DNA from: CAZVPF01 sp964628195
Lineage (GTDB): Bacteria; Planctomycetota; Phycisphaerae; Sedimentisphaerales; Anaerohalosphaeraceae
Direction of reading: 5' to 3'
Assembly: GCA_964628195.1 (NCBI GenBank)
Contig: CAZVPF010000001.1
Location: 1-64,000, forward strand
DNA: 64,000 nucleotides
Numbering within the stretch: the stretch's first letter is position 1; each line of letters opens with the position of its first letter. Position numbers and translations under genes: made by a program. The notes beneath the pieces were generated by a model. That model was not told where the DNA came from, made no database searches, and saw nothing but the letters and a program-made list of their open reading frames with translations. Positions 16,927 to 26,010 of this stretch are shown piece after piece.

Positions 16927-19692
16927 TTAGCCGGCGTGTTTCTCCTCTTCATGCTGTTCGTACTCGTATTCGTCCTGGTCCGGTTCGTCCTGGTCATATT
17001 CCTGGTCGTCATCTTCTTCATATTCCTCCTCATCATCGTCCTCATATTCCTCTTGTTCGTCGTCCTGTTCGTAGTCTTCATCTTCCTCATCGTCTTGATA
17101 GTCCTGGTCCTGGTCCATGTCTTCGGAATCGTCCTGCTGGATATTCTCAATCTGCCCGGCTGGAACGTCTTGCCCGGCTTGTTCCTCCGGCTGGTCGTTG
17201 AGGTCGGCGTAACCTGCTGCCATATCGCGTGCCTCGTTTGCCTTGAGATTTTCCCACTCGTCGACGGTCATGGTCACCTCGCGGGCCTGTGAGCCTTTAT
17301 ATTCTCCGAGTATGCCCGAGGCAGCCATCATTTCGATTATCCTCGATGCGCGAGCGTAGCCGATGCTAAGGCGCCTCTGTAAAAGAGAAACCGATCCGCG
17401 CTTGGTTTCGAGGACTATCCTTACCGCGTCGTCGAACAGGTCGTCCTGTGCTCCTGCGGAGAGGTCGATCTGGTTAAGCTGCATAAGCTCCGGGTGGAAC
17501 TGGGGCTGGGCGACATCCTTAATATACTTGACAACGTGCCTAGTTTCATCGTCGTCCACAAAGGCACCCTGGGCCCGCACAAGGTCGCTGGTGCCCGGCT
17601 TGAGGAAAAGCATATCACCCTGGCCGAGCAGTGTCTCTCCGCCGTTCTGGTCGAGTATTATCCGCGAGTCCATCCTGGCTGCGACGCGGAAGGCTATACG
17701 GGCGGGCATGTTCGATTTGATCAGGCCCGTAACCACTGTGGCCTGGGGTCTCTGGGTCGCGACAATAAGATGTATGCCGACGGCTCGTGATTTCTGTGCG
17801 ATACGCACGATATAACTTTCCACCTCTTTGCCGGAGGTCATCATCAGGTCGGCAAGCTCATCGATTATAATCACTATATATGGCAGCTTCTTGGGTATCT
17901 TGGCCTCTTCGTCTGGGGTCGAGGGCTGGAACCTCTCAATTATTTCCTCGGTCGAGAGCTTGTTGAAAGAGGCGATGTTTCGCACCTTTGCCTCTGCGAG
18001 AAGCTCATAACGTTCGTCCATTTTCGTCGCGGCCCATTCGAGTATCTGCTCGGCGCGTCGGGTGTCTGTTACCACCGGGCACATGAGGTGAGGCAGCATC
18101 TCGAACTGCGCCATCTCGACCATTTTCGGGTCAATGAGTATCATCTTGACCTCGTCGGGTCGTCTTGCCATAAGCACGCTGGTTATGATACTGTTTATGC
18201 ACACGCTCTTACCGGAGCCTGTGGTGCCGGCGATAAGCAGGTGGGGCATCGACGCGAGGTCGGATAGCAATGCCTCTCCCGAAGCGCTTTTGCCGAGGTA
18301 TAGCGGTATCTGCAATTTGCCGACCCTGTCGTAAGAGTTCGTTATAAGCTCCTTTATCCGCACCGTCTCCCGCTGTGAGTTGGGCACCTCGATTCCGATC
18401 GTATGCTTTCCGGGCAGGGGTGCGACCACCCTGACGGCACCGGCGCCGAGCGCCCTTGCCATATCGTTGGAGAGGTTGGTTATCTGGCTTACTTTTATGC
18501 CGGCTGCGAGGCTAAGCTCGTACATCGTTATCGCCGGGCCGGGCTCTGCGTTGACCACTTCGGCATCGATGCCGAACTCCTCGAGCAGTTCCTCGAGTGC
18601 GCGGGCCTTTTCTCCAACCATCTTCTCCTGTATCGCCCCGAAGCCGTACTCTGGTTCGGCGAGAAGCTCCAAAGGCGGGAAGGTGTAGTCCTCGTAACTT
18701 TTGGGTACGTATTCTTGCTTCTTCGGGGCAGGCCTTGCCGAGACCGGCTCAGCGGCGCCTGCCGGGGCTTTTACCTTCCCCTTGCCGCCCTTGTTCGCTG
18801 CCTGGTTCTTTTCTTTGGCGCTGAATATCTTGCGTTTCTTCTTTTTCTTCGGTTTCGCCTGGACATCGTCCTGCTGCTGTTCAAGATGCTGCTCTATCTG
18901 TTGATCGTGACTGTCCTCCGGCTCGTCGAAGAGTTCGCCCTGGTCCCGCAGCTTCCTGCCCTTCTGCTTCCTCTTTTTCAAAAGCGCAGCTCCGCGGGAC
19001 TGTGAATCCTTATCTCCCTTAACGGGCTTTTCTCTGTCGGCGTCTTTCTGCTTTCTGCTGAGTTTCTTCCATATCGCGCTTACAGACGGGGCCTTTTCCT
19101 TCGCCGCCTCAAGTGCAGGCACAAGGAAAGTTACCGTCTTCCATACCGCTGTGCCGATGTACTTCAGTGCGGCGATAACTACCTTGTCGGCAAGCAGTAT
19201 CGCTCCTACGAACCATGCGGCAGAGAGTATTACCGCTGTGCCGAGCTCTGCGAACCTGCCTGAAAGGTAATCGCCTATTGCTATTCCGAGTATTCCGCCT
19301 GTGCCTGACGGGAAAAGACCGTCGGCGTAGGGAAAGAACATTTCGCCGGGCCAGAGCAGGTAGTATGTTGCCGAGGCCGAGGCCGTTACGAGCACCAGGC
19401 CAACCGTACGCAGTAGAAGCTGGTCGACCTTATAGCCGGCCATATTGCAAAACAGGGCCCAGATTCCGGCTGCGAGTGCGATTATTATGCCCGGGCCGGT
19501 GTAGTACATTAGATAATACGCGATAAACGCCCCGGCTGGTCCGCACCAGTTTTCGGCCGGTGAATTGGCGGGGCGGACAAAGCCCGACGGCGGGTCGCCG
19601 ATATCGAAGCTGACACAGCTGAGCAGCAAAAATATCAGCACCGCTGCCAGCAGTATCTCGACAGTGAGCTTATATAGATTGTGTTCTTTCAA
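16927..19692 (-). CDS. ftsK: DNA translocase FtsK with acidic C-terminal tail
   Basis: FtsK/SpoIIIE pumps DNA at the division septum and helps resolve chromosome dimers. The 921 residues have about four N-terminal membrane segments (7-29, 52-82, 94-114, 150-176), a lysine/glutamine-rich linker (~200-325), the alpha/beta motor with Walker A GTTGSGKS at 489-496 and Walker B IIIDELADLMM, and a gamma winged helix (VSLLQRRLSIGYARASRI) near 770-790. Most FtsK proteins end with gamma. Here ~90 further residues made almost only of D, E, Q and Y follow. An internal run of basic residues (KPKKKKKRK, 280-288) also stands out. Confidence 0.95.
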   Translation of the reverse strand: MKEHNLYKLTVEILLAAVLIFLLLSCVSFDIGDPPSGFVRPANSPAENWCGPAGAFIAYYLMYYTGPGIIIALAAGIWALFCNMAGYKVDQLLLRTVGLVLVTASASATYYLLWPGEMFFPYADGLFPSGTGGILGIAIGDYLSGRFAELGTAVILSAAWFVGAILLADKVVIAALKYIGTAVWKTVTFLVPALEAAKEKAPSVSAIWKKLSRKQKDADREKPVKGDKDSQSRGAALLKKRKQKGRKLRDQGELFDEPEDSHDQQIEQHLEQQQDDVQAKPKKKKKRKIFSAKEKNQAANKGGKGKVKAPAGAAEPVSARPAPKKQEYVPKSYEDYTFPPLELLAEPEYGFGAIQEKMVGEKARALEELLEEFGIDAEVVNAEPGPAITMYELSLAAGIKVSQITNLSNDMARALGAGAVRVVAPLPGKHTIGIEVPNSQRETVRIKELITNSYDRVGKLQIPLYLGKSASGEALLSDLASMPHLLIAGTTGSGKSVCINSIITSVLMARRPDEVKMILIDPKMVEMAQFEMLPHLMCPVVTDTRRAEQILEWAATKMDERYELLAEAKVRNIASFNKLSTEEIIERFQPSTPDEEAKIPKKLPYIVIIIDELADLMMTSGKEVESYIVRIAQKSRAVGIHLIVATQRPQATVVTGLIKSNMPARIAFRVAARMDSRIILDQNGGETLLGQGDMLFLKPGTSDLVRAQGAFVDDDETRHVVKYIKDVAQPQFHPELMQLNQIDLSAGAQDDLFDDAVRIVLETKRGSVSLLQRRLSIGYARASRIIEMMAASGILGEYKGSQAREVTMTVDEWENLKANEARDMAAGYADLNDQPEEQAGQDVPAGQIENIQQDDSEDMDQDQDYQDDEEDEDYEQDDEQEEYEDDDEEEYEEDDDQEYDQDEPDQDEYEYEQHEEEKHAG

Positions 19693-19943
19693 AACCGCTC
19701 CATAATATTAAAAACCGCACTTACGCGCCTACTTTGCAGCGCACTATAGCTATTTTAACCTAACATAGTCATATCGGCAAGGACGGGGCAAAGTCTCAAA
19801 AAAACACGCCGGCCTGCACTGAAAAACAGGTTTGCCCTGATTTGGCCTCGCAAAAGCAGGCATTATCGGACGACAGGCCTTGTTAACAACAGTCATTGTG
19901 GCAAAACGGGAAACAGAATACATAAAGTGGGCATTGGGGTGGT

Positions 19944-21086
19944 TTATGGGGATCCGGAAAGGCATGAGGAGGTTGTCTGCTGGTTTTCGGTTTTGTTTTC
20001 TTTTTTCGATTCTCCGTTTTTCAGCGGCAGTCGGACGGTGAAGACCGTTGCGTTTGACGGGTCGCTTTGGACGGTTATTTCTCCGTTGTGAAGTTTGACA
20101 ATCTCTTTTGCGAGGGGCAGGCTCAGGCCGGTCGAATTTTTGGAAGTCTGTACCGGCTCGGTGCGGAACTCGTCGAATATATAGGGCATGGTTTCGGTGT
20201 CGATGCCGGGTCCGTGGTCGGTGATCCTGATGAATATGTCGCGGCAGTAGTGCTGGAGTTCGACTTTGACGGTGCCTGCTGAATAGCCGTATTTAATCGC
20301 ATTGTCGAGAAGTATATCGACAACCATGGCGATAAGCTGCGGGTCCACTTCGGCCTGGGGCAGTTCGGGCAGGTTGTTTTCGATCACGACGCCGTTTGCC
20401 TCGGCGGTTTCGGATGCGGCATCGATGCGTTTTTTGATCAGTTCGGCGATGTCTGCCGGCTGGATGTCGAGTGATTTCATAGCGGTTCTCAGCTGGCTTA
20501 TTGCCATTACTCTTTCGATAAGTTTTTCGAGCTGGGCGGCTGAGTCGTATATTATTCTCGCCGAGTTCAGTCTCTGCTCTCGGTCCATCTCTTCGTCGGC
20601 CATGTCCGACATCAACACCTTTGCCATGCCGACAATTCCTTTTATCGGGGCGTTTGTCTCTTCGCTTATTCTTTTCATTGTCTCAGTTTTCAGCCTGTCA
20701 AGCTGCTCGAAGGATCTTAGCCTGAGGTATACTTTTATTTTCGCCATGAACTCATGCTCCTCGAATGGTTTTGTTATGTAATCGTCAGCACCGGCTTGGT
20801 ATCCCTCGAGCCTTTCGGCGAGCATTGCCTTTGCCGAGACCATGAGTATCTTGGTGTGTTTGAGCTGGGGGTTTGCCCTCAATTGCCGGCAGACCTCGTA
20901 ACCGTCTATGCCGGGCAGCATTATATCGAGCAGGACGATTTCGGGTTCAAAGTTTGCGGCTGTCTGAACGGCCTGTTCACCGGATGCCGCCTTTTGAATT
21001 ATGTACTCGTCGTTGAACATTTCCTCGATTATCTCAATGTTGGTTATGTTGTCGTCGACGATCAGTATCTTATGCCTGCTGTTCAT
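19944..21086 (-). CDS. Receiver plus degenerate histidine kinase (pseudokinase)
   Basis: The 380 residues hold an N-terminal receiver with phospho-acceptor D54 (LLDIMLPG) and K106 (TKPFEE), then a dimerisation/ATPase pair. In the H-box the expected SHELRTP reads SEETNAP, so the phospho-accepting histidine is replaced by E142 (codon GAA). The ATPase part retains the N-box LLDNAIKYG and G1 DHGPGID, but the G2 GTGLGL is STGLSL. It may bind ATP yet probably cannot autophosphorylate. It overlaps the upstream four-PAS kinase gene by 17 bases and has AAGGAG before its ATG, so the two are coupled. It may be an output or scaffold for that kinase. Confidence 0.85.
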   Translation of the reverse strand: MNSRHKILIVDDNITNIEIIEEMFNDEYIIQKAASGEQAVQTAANFEPEIVLLDIMLPGIDGYEVCRQLRANPQLKHTKILMVSAKAMLAERLEGYQAGADDYITKPFEEHEFMAKIKVYLRLRSFEQLDRLKTETMKRISEETNAPIKGIVGMAKVLMSDMADEEMDREQRLNSARIIYDSAAQLEKLIERVMAISQLRTAMKSLDIQPADIAELIKKRIDAASETAEANGVVIENNLPELPQAEVDPQLIAMVVDILLDNAIKYGYSAGTVKVELQHYCRDIFIRITDHGPGIDTETMPYIFDEFRTEPVQTSKNSTGLSLPLAKEIVKLHNGEITVQSDPSNATVFTVRLPLKNGESKKENKTENQQTTSSCLSGSP

Positions 21087-23400
21087 TTTGTTGCTCCTTT
21101 TGAATGTTGGGTGTTTCCTTTTCGGCCGCAGCGGGCAGGGTAAAATGCAATGCCGCCCCTGAGGGCTGGATGTTCCCGGCCCATATTTTCCCGTTGTGCC
21201 CTTTTATTATTTCGGCGCATATCGCAAGTCCCAAGCCTGTTCCGCCGTCGGAGTTTTTGTTTATACTTGACTGTACAAACTTTTCGAAGATGCTTTCTAT
21301 TTCTTCCGGCGGGATGCCTTTGCCGCGGTCGCTGACGATTACCTCGACATTTTCACGCTGCTGTTTGGCAGTTATGTTTATCGTTGTCCTGGGCGGTGAG
21401 AACTTTATCGCGTTATATACCAGGTTCCTGAGGACTTGCTGGATTCTTTCGGGGTCGGCGTTGACGGGCGGCGTTTTTCTGTCGGTGTCGAAGTCGATGT
21501 CTATTTGATTTTCGCCAAGTACGGGCTGGAACTCCTCGATCACCGAGCGGATGACTTCGGAGATATCGCAGTTTTTGAAGACGAACTGCATTTTTCCGGC
21601 TTCGAGCTTTGCAAGGTCGAGCAGGTCATTCAGGAGTCTCATAAGTGTTTGCGCGCTGTCGTTGATCTTCTTGAAATAGTGCCGGAGTTTTTCGATATCA
21701 CAACTGCCGCATCTTTCCAGCCCGAAATTTGAAAAGCTCATAATTCCATGCAGCGGTGTTCGCAGCTCGTGGGACATTCCGGCGAGGAACCTGCTTTTAG
21801 CGAGGTTTGCCTGTTCGGCAAGTCGTGTTGCCTTTTTCAGGTGCATTCGACTTTTTTTGTGGGCGGTTATGTCCCTGCTGACCCCGACGAGTCCGAAAGG
21901 CTTGCCGTCCGGGCCGAAGAAGGGTGTTTTTACCGTTTCGACGTGCACTTTGGGGCCGCCCGGGTAGCAGACAACCTCCTCGTTGCTTATTGATTGAAGC
22001 TGTGTTAAAACGTCTTTGTCTCGGTTTCGGTAGCTTTCGGCTGTGCCTGTTTCAAATATTTCGAGATCGTTTCTGCCTACGATCCGGGTTTGCGGGAGGC
22101 CGGTATAATTCTCAAATGCCCTGTTGCAGCCGAGATACCTGCCTTGTGTGTCTTTGTAGAAAATCAGGTCCGGGATCGAGTCCATGAGCGACTGCAGTAT
22201 GGCCTGTTTATAGGCAAGTTTTTCTATCGCAAGTTTCTTTTCTGTAATGTCGGCGGCGATTCCGAGGATTCCCACTATATCGCCATCGGTATTTTTGAAA
22301 ACGGATTTATAGAATATAACTTCCCTGCTGGTTCCGTCGCAGTGGGCAAGTGAGGATTCGTAGACCTGCGAGCCGCCGTTTTTCAAAAGTTCGAGGTCGG
22401 CGAGGTGATATTTTTCAGCGAGCCGGCGGGGGGCGATATCAAAGACGGTTTTGCCGATGACCTCGTTTTTTTTCATTCCGACGAAATCGAGAAAAGCCCT
22501 GTTACAGCCCAGGTATTTTCCGTTTCTGTCTTTATAGTAGATCGGGCTTGGTGCTGTGTCGATGAGCGTTTCGAGCAGTTCGAGGTTGTTTTTGATGGTC
22601 ATCTTGTCGCGGTACTTTTCGGTTACATCCTCTGCCATCTGCACAACCGCGGTTACTTTTCCGTTATCGTCGGTCACGGGGCTCGAGATAACATGCAGTC
22701 GCCTGAAGCGGTCCCCGGTTTTTACGGTCATTTCGTCTTTATGCGTTTTGCCGTCTGCGAGTGTTCTTGAAACGGGGCAGCTTTTACATTTTTCAGTTTT
22801 TTCATTGTGGAGCATCACTTCGTAACAGCACGGGGTTAGAGCGGGGTCGACATGGGGGAACCATTTTCGCATAGTCCTGTTCATCGCGAGTATTTTGAAA
22901 CTCGGGCTAAGCAAAGCAATACCGATATCGAGGCTTTCAACCACCTGCATATATTTTTTGTCGCTTGTTTTCAGTGCGCTGTCTTTGCGGAAGCTGTCTG
23001 TGACGTCAGTCAGGATCGCGACTATAATACCTTTACCTTCATTGCCGGGCCTGCTCATTTCGATGTCGCAGAACAAAACACCGCCGGATTTTTTCATGCC
23101 CGGGATGTTTTCCAGTTTAACAGTTGACCCGTCCTGCATGTTCAACGCTGTTTCTATTATGATGCTGCGCTGATCCGGAAAAGTAAGCCTGCCGATGTCG
23201 GAATCGACAAAGTCTTCGCGGGGCATATTGAACATGTCGCAGGCTTTCTGATTTGCCGAAATAATCCTGCCGCTTATCCTTTCAAAGACGATCAGCGGCT
23301 GAGGTATATAATTGTACAACACAGAGTTGATCGTTTCAGCACAGTCCCGCCGCTGGTCGGCGTTTATTTTTGATGATATTTTTTTCAGCAGCAAATTCAA
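21070..23400 (-). CDS. Four-PAS sensor histidine kinase
   Basis: The 776 residues contain four successive PAS domains (about 25-145, 150-265, 275-395, 400-515), then HisKA with phospho-acceptor H544 in MSHELRTP, and HATPase_c with NLVYNAIKFS, DRGKGIP and GGTGLGLAI. No membrane segment is seen, so sensing is cytoplasmic. PAS2 has a cysteine cluster, CCYEVML...KCKSCP, seen also in the hybrid kinase at 28-30 kb; PAS3 and PAS4 both have YLGCNRAF. It ends overlapping the receiver-pseudokinase gene, a likely partner. A strong hairpin lies 36 bases before its ATG. Confidence 0.9.
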   Translation of the reverse strand: MNLLLKKISSKINADQRRDCAETINSVLYNYIPQPLIVFERISGRIISANQKACDMFNMPREDFVDSDIGRLTFPDQRSIIIETALNMQDGSTVKLENIPGMKKSGGVLFCDIEMSRPGNEGKGIIVAILTDVTDSFRKDSALKTSDKKYMQVVESLDIGIALLSPSFKILAMNRTMRKWFPHVDPALTPCCYEVMLHNEKTEKCKSCPVSRTLADGKTHKDEMTVKTGDRFRRLHVISSPVTDDNGKVTAVVQMAEDVTEKYRDKMTIKNNLELLETLIDTAPSPIYYKDRNGKYLGCNRAFLDFVGMKKNEVIGKTVFDIAPRRLAEKYHLADLELLKNGGSQVYESSLAHCDGTSREVIFYKSVFKNTDGDIVGILGIAADITEKKLAIEKLAYKQAILQSLMDSIPDLIFYKDTQGRYLGCNRAFENYTGLPQTRIVGRNDLEIFETGTAESYRNRDKDVLTQLQSISNEEVVCYPGGPKVHVETVKTPFFGPDGKPFGLVGVSRDITAHKKSRMHLKKATRLAEQANLAKSRFLAGMSHELRTPLHGIMSFSNFGLERCGSCDIEKLRHYFKKINDSAQTLMRLLNDLLDLAKLEAGKMQFVFKNCDISEVIRSVIEEFQPVLGENQIDIDFDTDRKTPPVNADPERIQQVLRNLVYNAIKFSPPRTTINITAKQQRENVEVIVSDRGKGIPPEEIESIFEKFVQSSINKNSDGGTGLGLAICAEIIKGHNGKIWAGNIQPSGAALHFTLPAAAEKETPNIQKEQQNEQQA

Positions 23401-23727
23401 TTCATGTTCCTGTCATTATACGTTTGTGTCAATGTTGGTCCGGGAGAAACGGCGCTCTCCCGGACCGGCCAAAACACAAGAATCGGGAATCTTGGTAATA
23501 AACTGTTCGACCGGGGACCGTGAAAAAGATCGCTTTTGCGCAAGCTTGTTTACAATAACTATGCGTGGTATTTTTTACCAGAGCAATCAATAATTCAGCC
23601 CCCATTTTTATTGTTTCAAAAACTGTTTTGCGACCCCGAATTCGCCGGGTAAGCAAAACCCCCATTTCAATATTTAAATCGGCAAAATGTTTTTGCCACT
23701 TTACAAAAAGCCATTATTAGCGATGTC
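23401..23727. other. Gap between cheA and the four-PAS kinase gene
   Basis: This 327-base stretch lies between two minus-strand genes. The clearest structure is the perfect 11-base-pair hairpin at 23437-23466. I see no convincing gene: the short frames lack ribosome-binding sites and coding character. A TATAAT at 23415-23420 (minus strand) is too near the ATG to be a normal -10. Confidence 0.6.
23437..23466 (-). repeat. Perfect 11-bp hairpin between cheA and kinase genes
   Basis: GGTCCGGGAGA (23437-23447) and TCTCCCGGACC (23456-23466) are perfectly complementary with an 8-base loop. No T-run follows on either strand, so it is not a standard terminator. It could be an mRNA-processing or stabilising stem that sets different levels of CheA and the downstream kinase, or a binding site for a dimeric protein. 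Confidence 0.7.
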
Positions 23728-25581
23728 TTAATTATCACAGCATATATTATCCACGTCGAGGACCATTGCGACCTTTCCGTCTCCCATTATCGATGCGGCT
23801 TTGAAAAGGTTTGAGCTGAAGTTTATTCCCTGAACAGTTTTCAGCACAACCCGCTGGGTACCGATAACGTTATCGACTTCGACTGCAACGGTTTTGCCTC
23901 GACTCTCAATTGCAACCAGCGTAAATTCCTGTTTTTCGTTTTGGCTCGACAGACCGAACCTGCCGGACAGCTCGACGACCGGTAAAAGGCTTGCGTGGTT
24001 CATTACGCATTTGCCTTTTTCTTTAACGGTTTTAATCGACTGTGCCGGTACGTGGAAAGTTTCGAGCACCTTATCGAGCGGAATCACGTAACACCCCCCG
24101 GCCAGTTCTATAAGCAGCCCGTCAGTTATCTGTGTACTGACGGACTTGGGCAGCTTTATAGTGAACTTAGAGCCTTTGGACTGTTCACTTTCGACGATTA
24201 TCTTTCCGTTTGCGTTTTCGATATTCTGCCGGACCACGTCCATTCCGACCCCCCTGCCGGAAACATCGGTAACTTTCTGCGCGGTTGAAAGTCCCGACAT
24301 GAATATCAGGTCGGTTACCTGCCTGCGGGTCAGTTCCTGGTCGGGTTCTATCATTGCGAGTTTGACGGCTTTTTCGCGCAGGGCGTCGAAGTTGAGCCCT
24401 TTTCCGTCGTCGATAATGCTGAGCGAGATATCGTCGCTGGTTTCAGTCACGCTCACGGTTATGGTTCCTTTGGTGTTTTTACCGGCTGCTTTTCGTTCTT
24501 CTACGGTTTCTATGCCGTGGTCGGCAGCGTTTCGTGCCATGTGCGTTAAGGGCCCGTCGAGGGCTTCCATAATGCTCTTGTCGACCTGTATGTCCTGGCC
24601 TTGGAGTTTAACCTGGATGTCCTTGCCCGCTGCCGAGGCGATGTCGCGGACCATTCTCGGAACTTTCTGCAACAGGCCTTTCACCGGCACCTTGCGTATT
24701 TCCATTATGCTTTTCTGGAGATTTTCGGAAAGGTCATTAAATGTTTCATTAACGGTTCTGAAATCTTTGGCGACGGCGTGGCGACGGTTCGAATCGGAAA
24801 TATCCTTCTGGAGGTGTGAATACATCTGCCCGACCACCACAAGCTCACCCACGTAACCGAGAAACTTATCTATAGCGTCCTCGGAGATTCTCATTGTCTT
24901 CCTGGTCTCGGTTTTGTTTTTTTCCTGCTGGTCGCCGGGGGGCTGGTCGGGCTGGTTTTCATCGTTCGGCTGAGTGTCTGAAACTGTATTATTATCGCTG
25001 TGGTTCTTTTTCGGTTTGTCTTTTTTATCGCCCGAACCCTTTTGAATCTGGTTAAGCGAGTCGAAAAGCTTGATCAGCTTTTGTGCAAATTCATTGTCAA
25101 GGTCGTTGATCCTGTCCTGTATATCTTCTACCGCTGCGCTGACTTTTTGCCAGAGTTGTGAGCCGCTGTCCGCTGATTTGGCGGCCTCTATGGCGGCAAT
25201 AAGCTCGTCGAAAGCTTCGGGGGCTGTCAGTTCCGGCTCGGACCTGCTTGCCCTGTCGAGCATTTGCCTGAGCATGTCTGTTCCGCGAAGGAGTATGTTT
25301 ATCACGTTATCATCGGCGGTGAGCTTGCCTTCTTTAGCCTGCGAGAGCAATGTTTCAAGCTCGTGGGCCAGCTTCTTGACTTTCATCAGGCCGAAAAACG
25401 CCGAATTGCCCTTGATAGTGTGCATTGGACGGAAGATGGCGGTGATCGTCTCAACGCACGACGGGTTTTCGCCGAGTGACACGAACAGGCTGTCGAGCGA
25501 GGCGAGTTCTTCCTGGGACTCATCACAGAACTCGGCAAGCAGTTCCGGGTCTATGTCAATGTTAAGTTCTTCGGTTTCCAT
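23728..25581 (-). CDS. cheA: Chemotaxis-type histidine kinase CheA
   Basis: The 617 residues have CheA domain order: Hpt domain with H54 in MHTIKGNSAFFG (1-~110), a charged Q/D/K-rich linker (~180-235), the dimerisation domain, HATPase_c with ARNAADHGIE, DDGKGLN and GRGVGMDVV, and a C-terminal CheW-like domain (~480-617). A separate P2 CheY-binding domain is not obvious. CheA normally works with CheW and MCPs, none of which is in this window. It is the fifth gene of a minus-strand signalling operon that begins at 30656, and follows a receiver gene by 15 bases. Confidence 0.93.
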   Translation of the reverse strand: METEELNIDIDPELLAEFCDESQEELASLDSLFVSLGENPSCVETITAIFRPMHTIKGNSAFFGLMKVKKLAHELETLLSQAKEGKLTADDNVINILLRGTDMLRQMLDRASRSEPELTAPEAFDELIAAIEAAKSADSGSQLWQKVSAAVEDIQDRINDLDNEFAQKLIKLFDSLNQIQKGSGDKKDKPKKNHSDNNTVSDTQPNDENQPDQPPGDQQEKNKTETRKTMRISEDAIDKFLGYVGELVVVGQMYSHLQKDISDSNRRHAVAKDFRTVNETFNDLSENLQKSIMEIRKVPVKGLLQKVPRMVRDIASAAGKDIQVKLQGQDIQVDKSIMEALDGPLTHMARNAADHGIETVEERKAAGKNTKGTITVSVTETSDDISLSIIDDGKGLNFDALREKAVKLAMIEPDQELTRRQVTDLIFMSGLSTAQKVTDVSGRGVGMDVVRQNIENANGKIIVESEQSKGSKFTIKLPKSVSTQITDGLLIELAGGCYVIPLDKVLETFHVPAQSIKTVKEKGKCVMNHASLLPVVELSGRFGLSSQNEKQEFTLVAIESRGKTVAVEVDNVIGTQRVVLKTVQGINFSSNLFKAASIMGDGKVAMVLDVDNICCDN

Positions 25582-25596
25582 TTTTCCGGCCGTTTA

Positions 25597-26010
25597 TTAA
25601 GTTTTCATTGTTTGCAGGGTGAGGAATTTCTGCTGCCAGTGGTTGAGGTTTTTCACGGCGCTTTCGACGGCTTTTTCGAGCTCGGTCATATCTTCGAGCG
25701 GCTTGAATATGCACGTGTCTGCGCCGAGTCTCATGCAGCTCATCGCGTTTTCGAGCGTCACATACCCGGTCACGACTATTGTGTGCACCATCGAGTAGTT
25801 CCCCCGGATGCTTCTAAGCAGCTCTATGCCGTCCATAACGGGCATTTTTATGTCCGTTACCACAACGTCAATTTTTTTCTCCCCGAGGACGGTAAGGGCC
25901 TCGCTTCCGTTGCACGCCAATTCTACCTCATAGCCGAGGTATTTGAAATGCCTTGCGAGCATCTGCCTTATGTCCTGTTCATCGTCAACTATCAGCAATC
26001 TTGCTTTCAT
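25597..26010 (-). CDS. Single-domain response regulator
   Basis: The 137 residues form one receiver domain: acidic pair D9-D10, phospho-acceptor D53 in VVVTDIKMP, conserved T/S in VVTGYV and lysine in IFKPLED. The ~20-residue C-terminal extension has no output domain. It starts inside the preceding receiver-kinase gene (26-base overlap) and ends 15 bases before cheA. It is a likely phospho-partner of CheA or of the kinase just upstream. Confidence 0.9.
   Translation of the reverse strand: MKARLLIVDDEQDIRQMLARHFKYLGYEVELACNGSEALTVLGEKKIDVVVTDIKMPVMDGIELLRSIRGNYSMVHTIVVTGYVTLENAMSCMRLGADTCIFKPLEDMTELEKAVESAVKNLNHWQQKFLTLQTMKT

Noticed and set aside
19750..19965. 71-codon open frame between ftsK and the receiver-pseudokinase
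   Set aside because: It runs into the end of the pseudokinase gene on the same strand, lacks a start site and has no coding character.
23415..23440. TATAAT and TTGACA hexamers before the four-PAS kinase
   Set aside because: On the minus strand they are only about six bases apart and too close to the ATG, so they do not form a promoter.
23429..23665. Short open frame between cheA and the PAS kinase
   Set aside because: No ribosome-binding site, no recognisable domain, and it crosses the perfect hairpin at 23437-23466.
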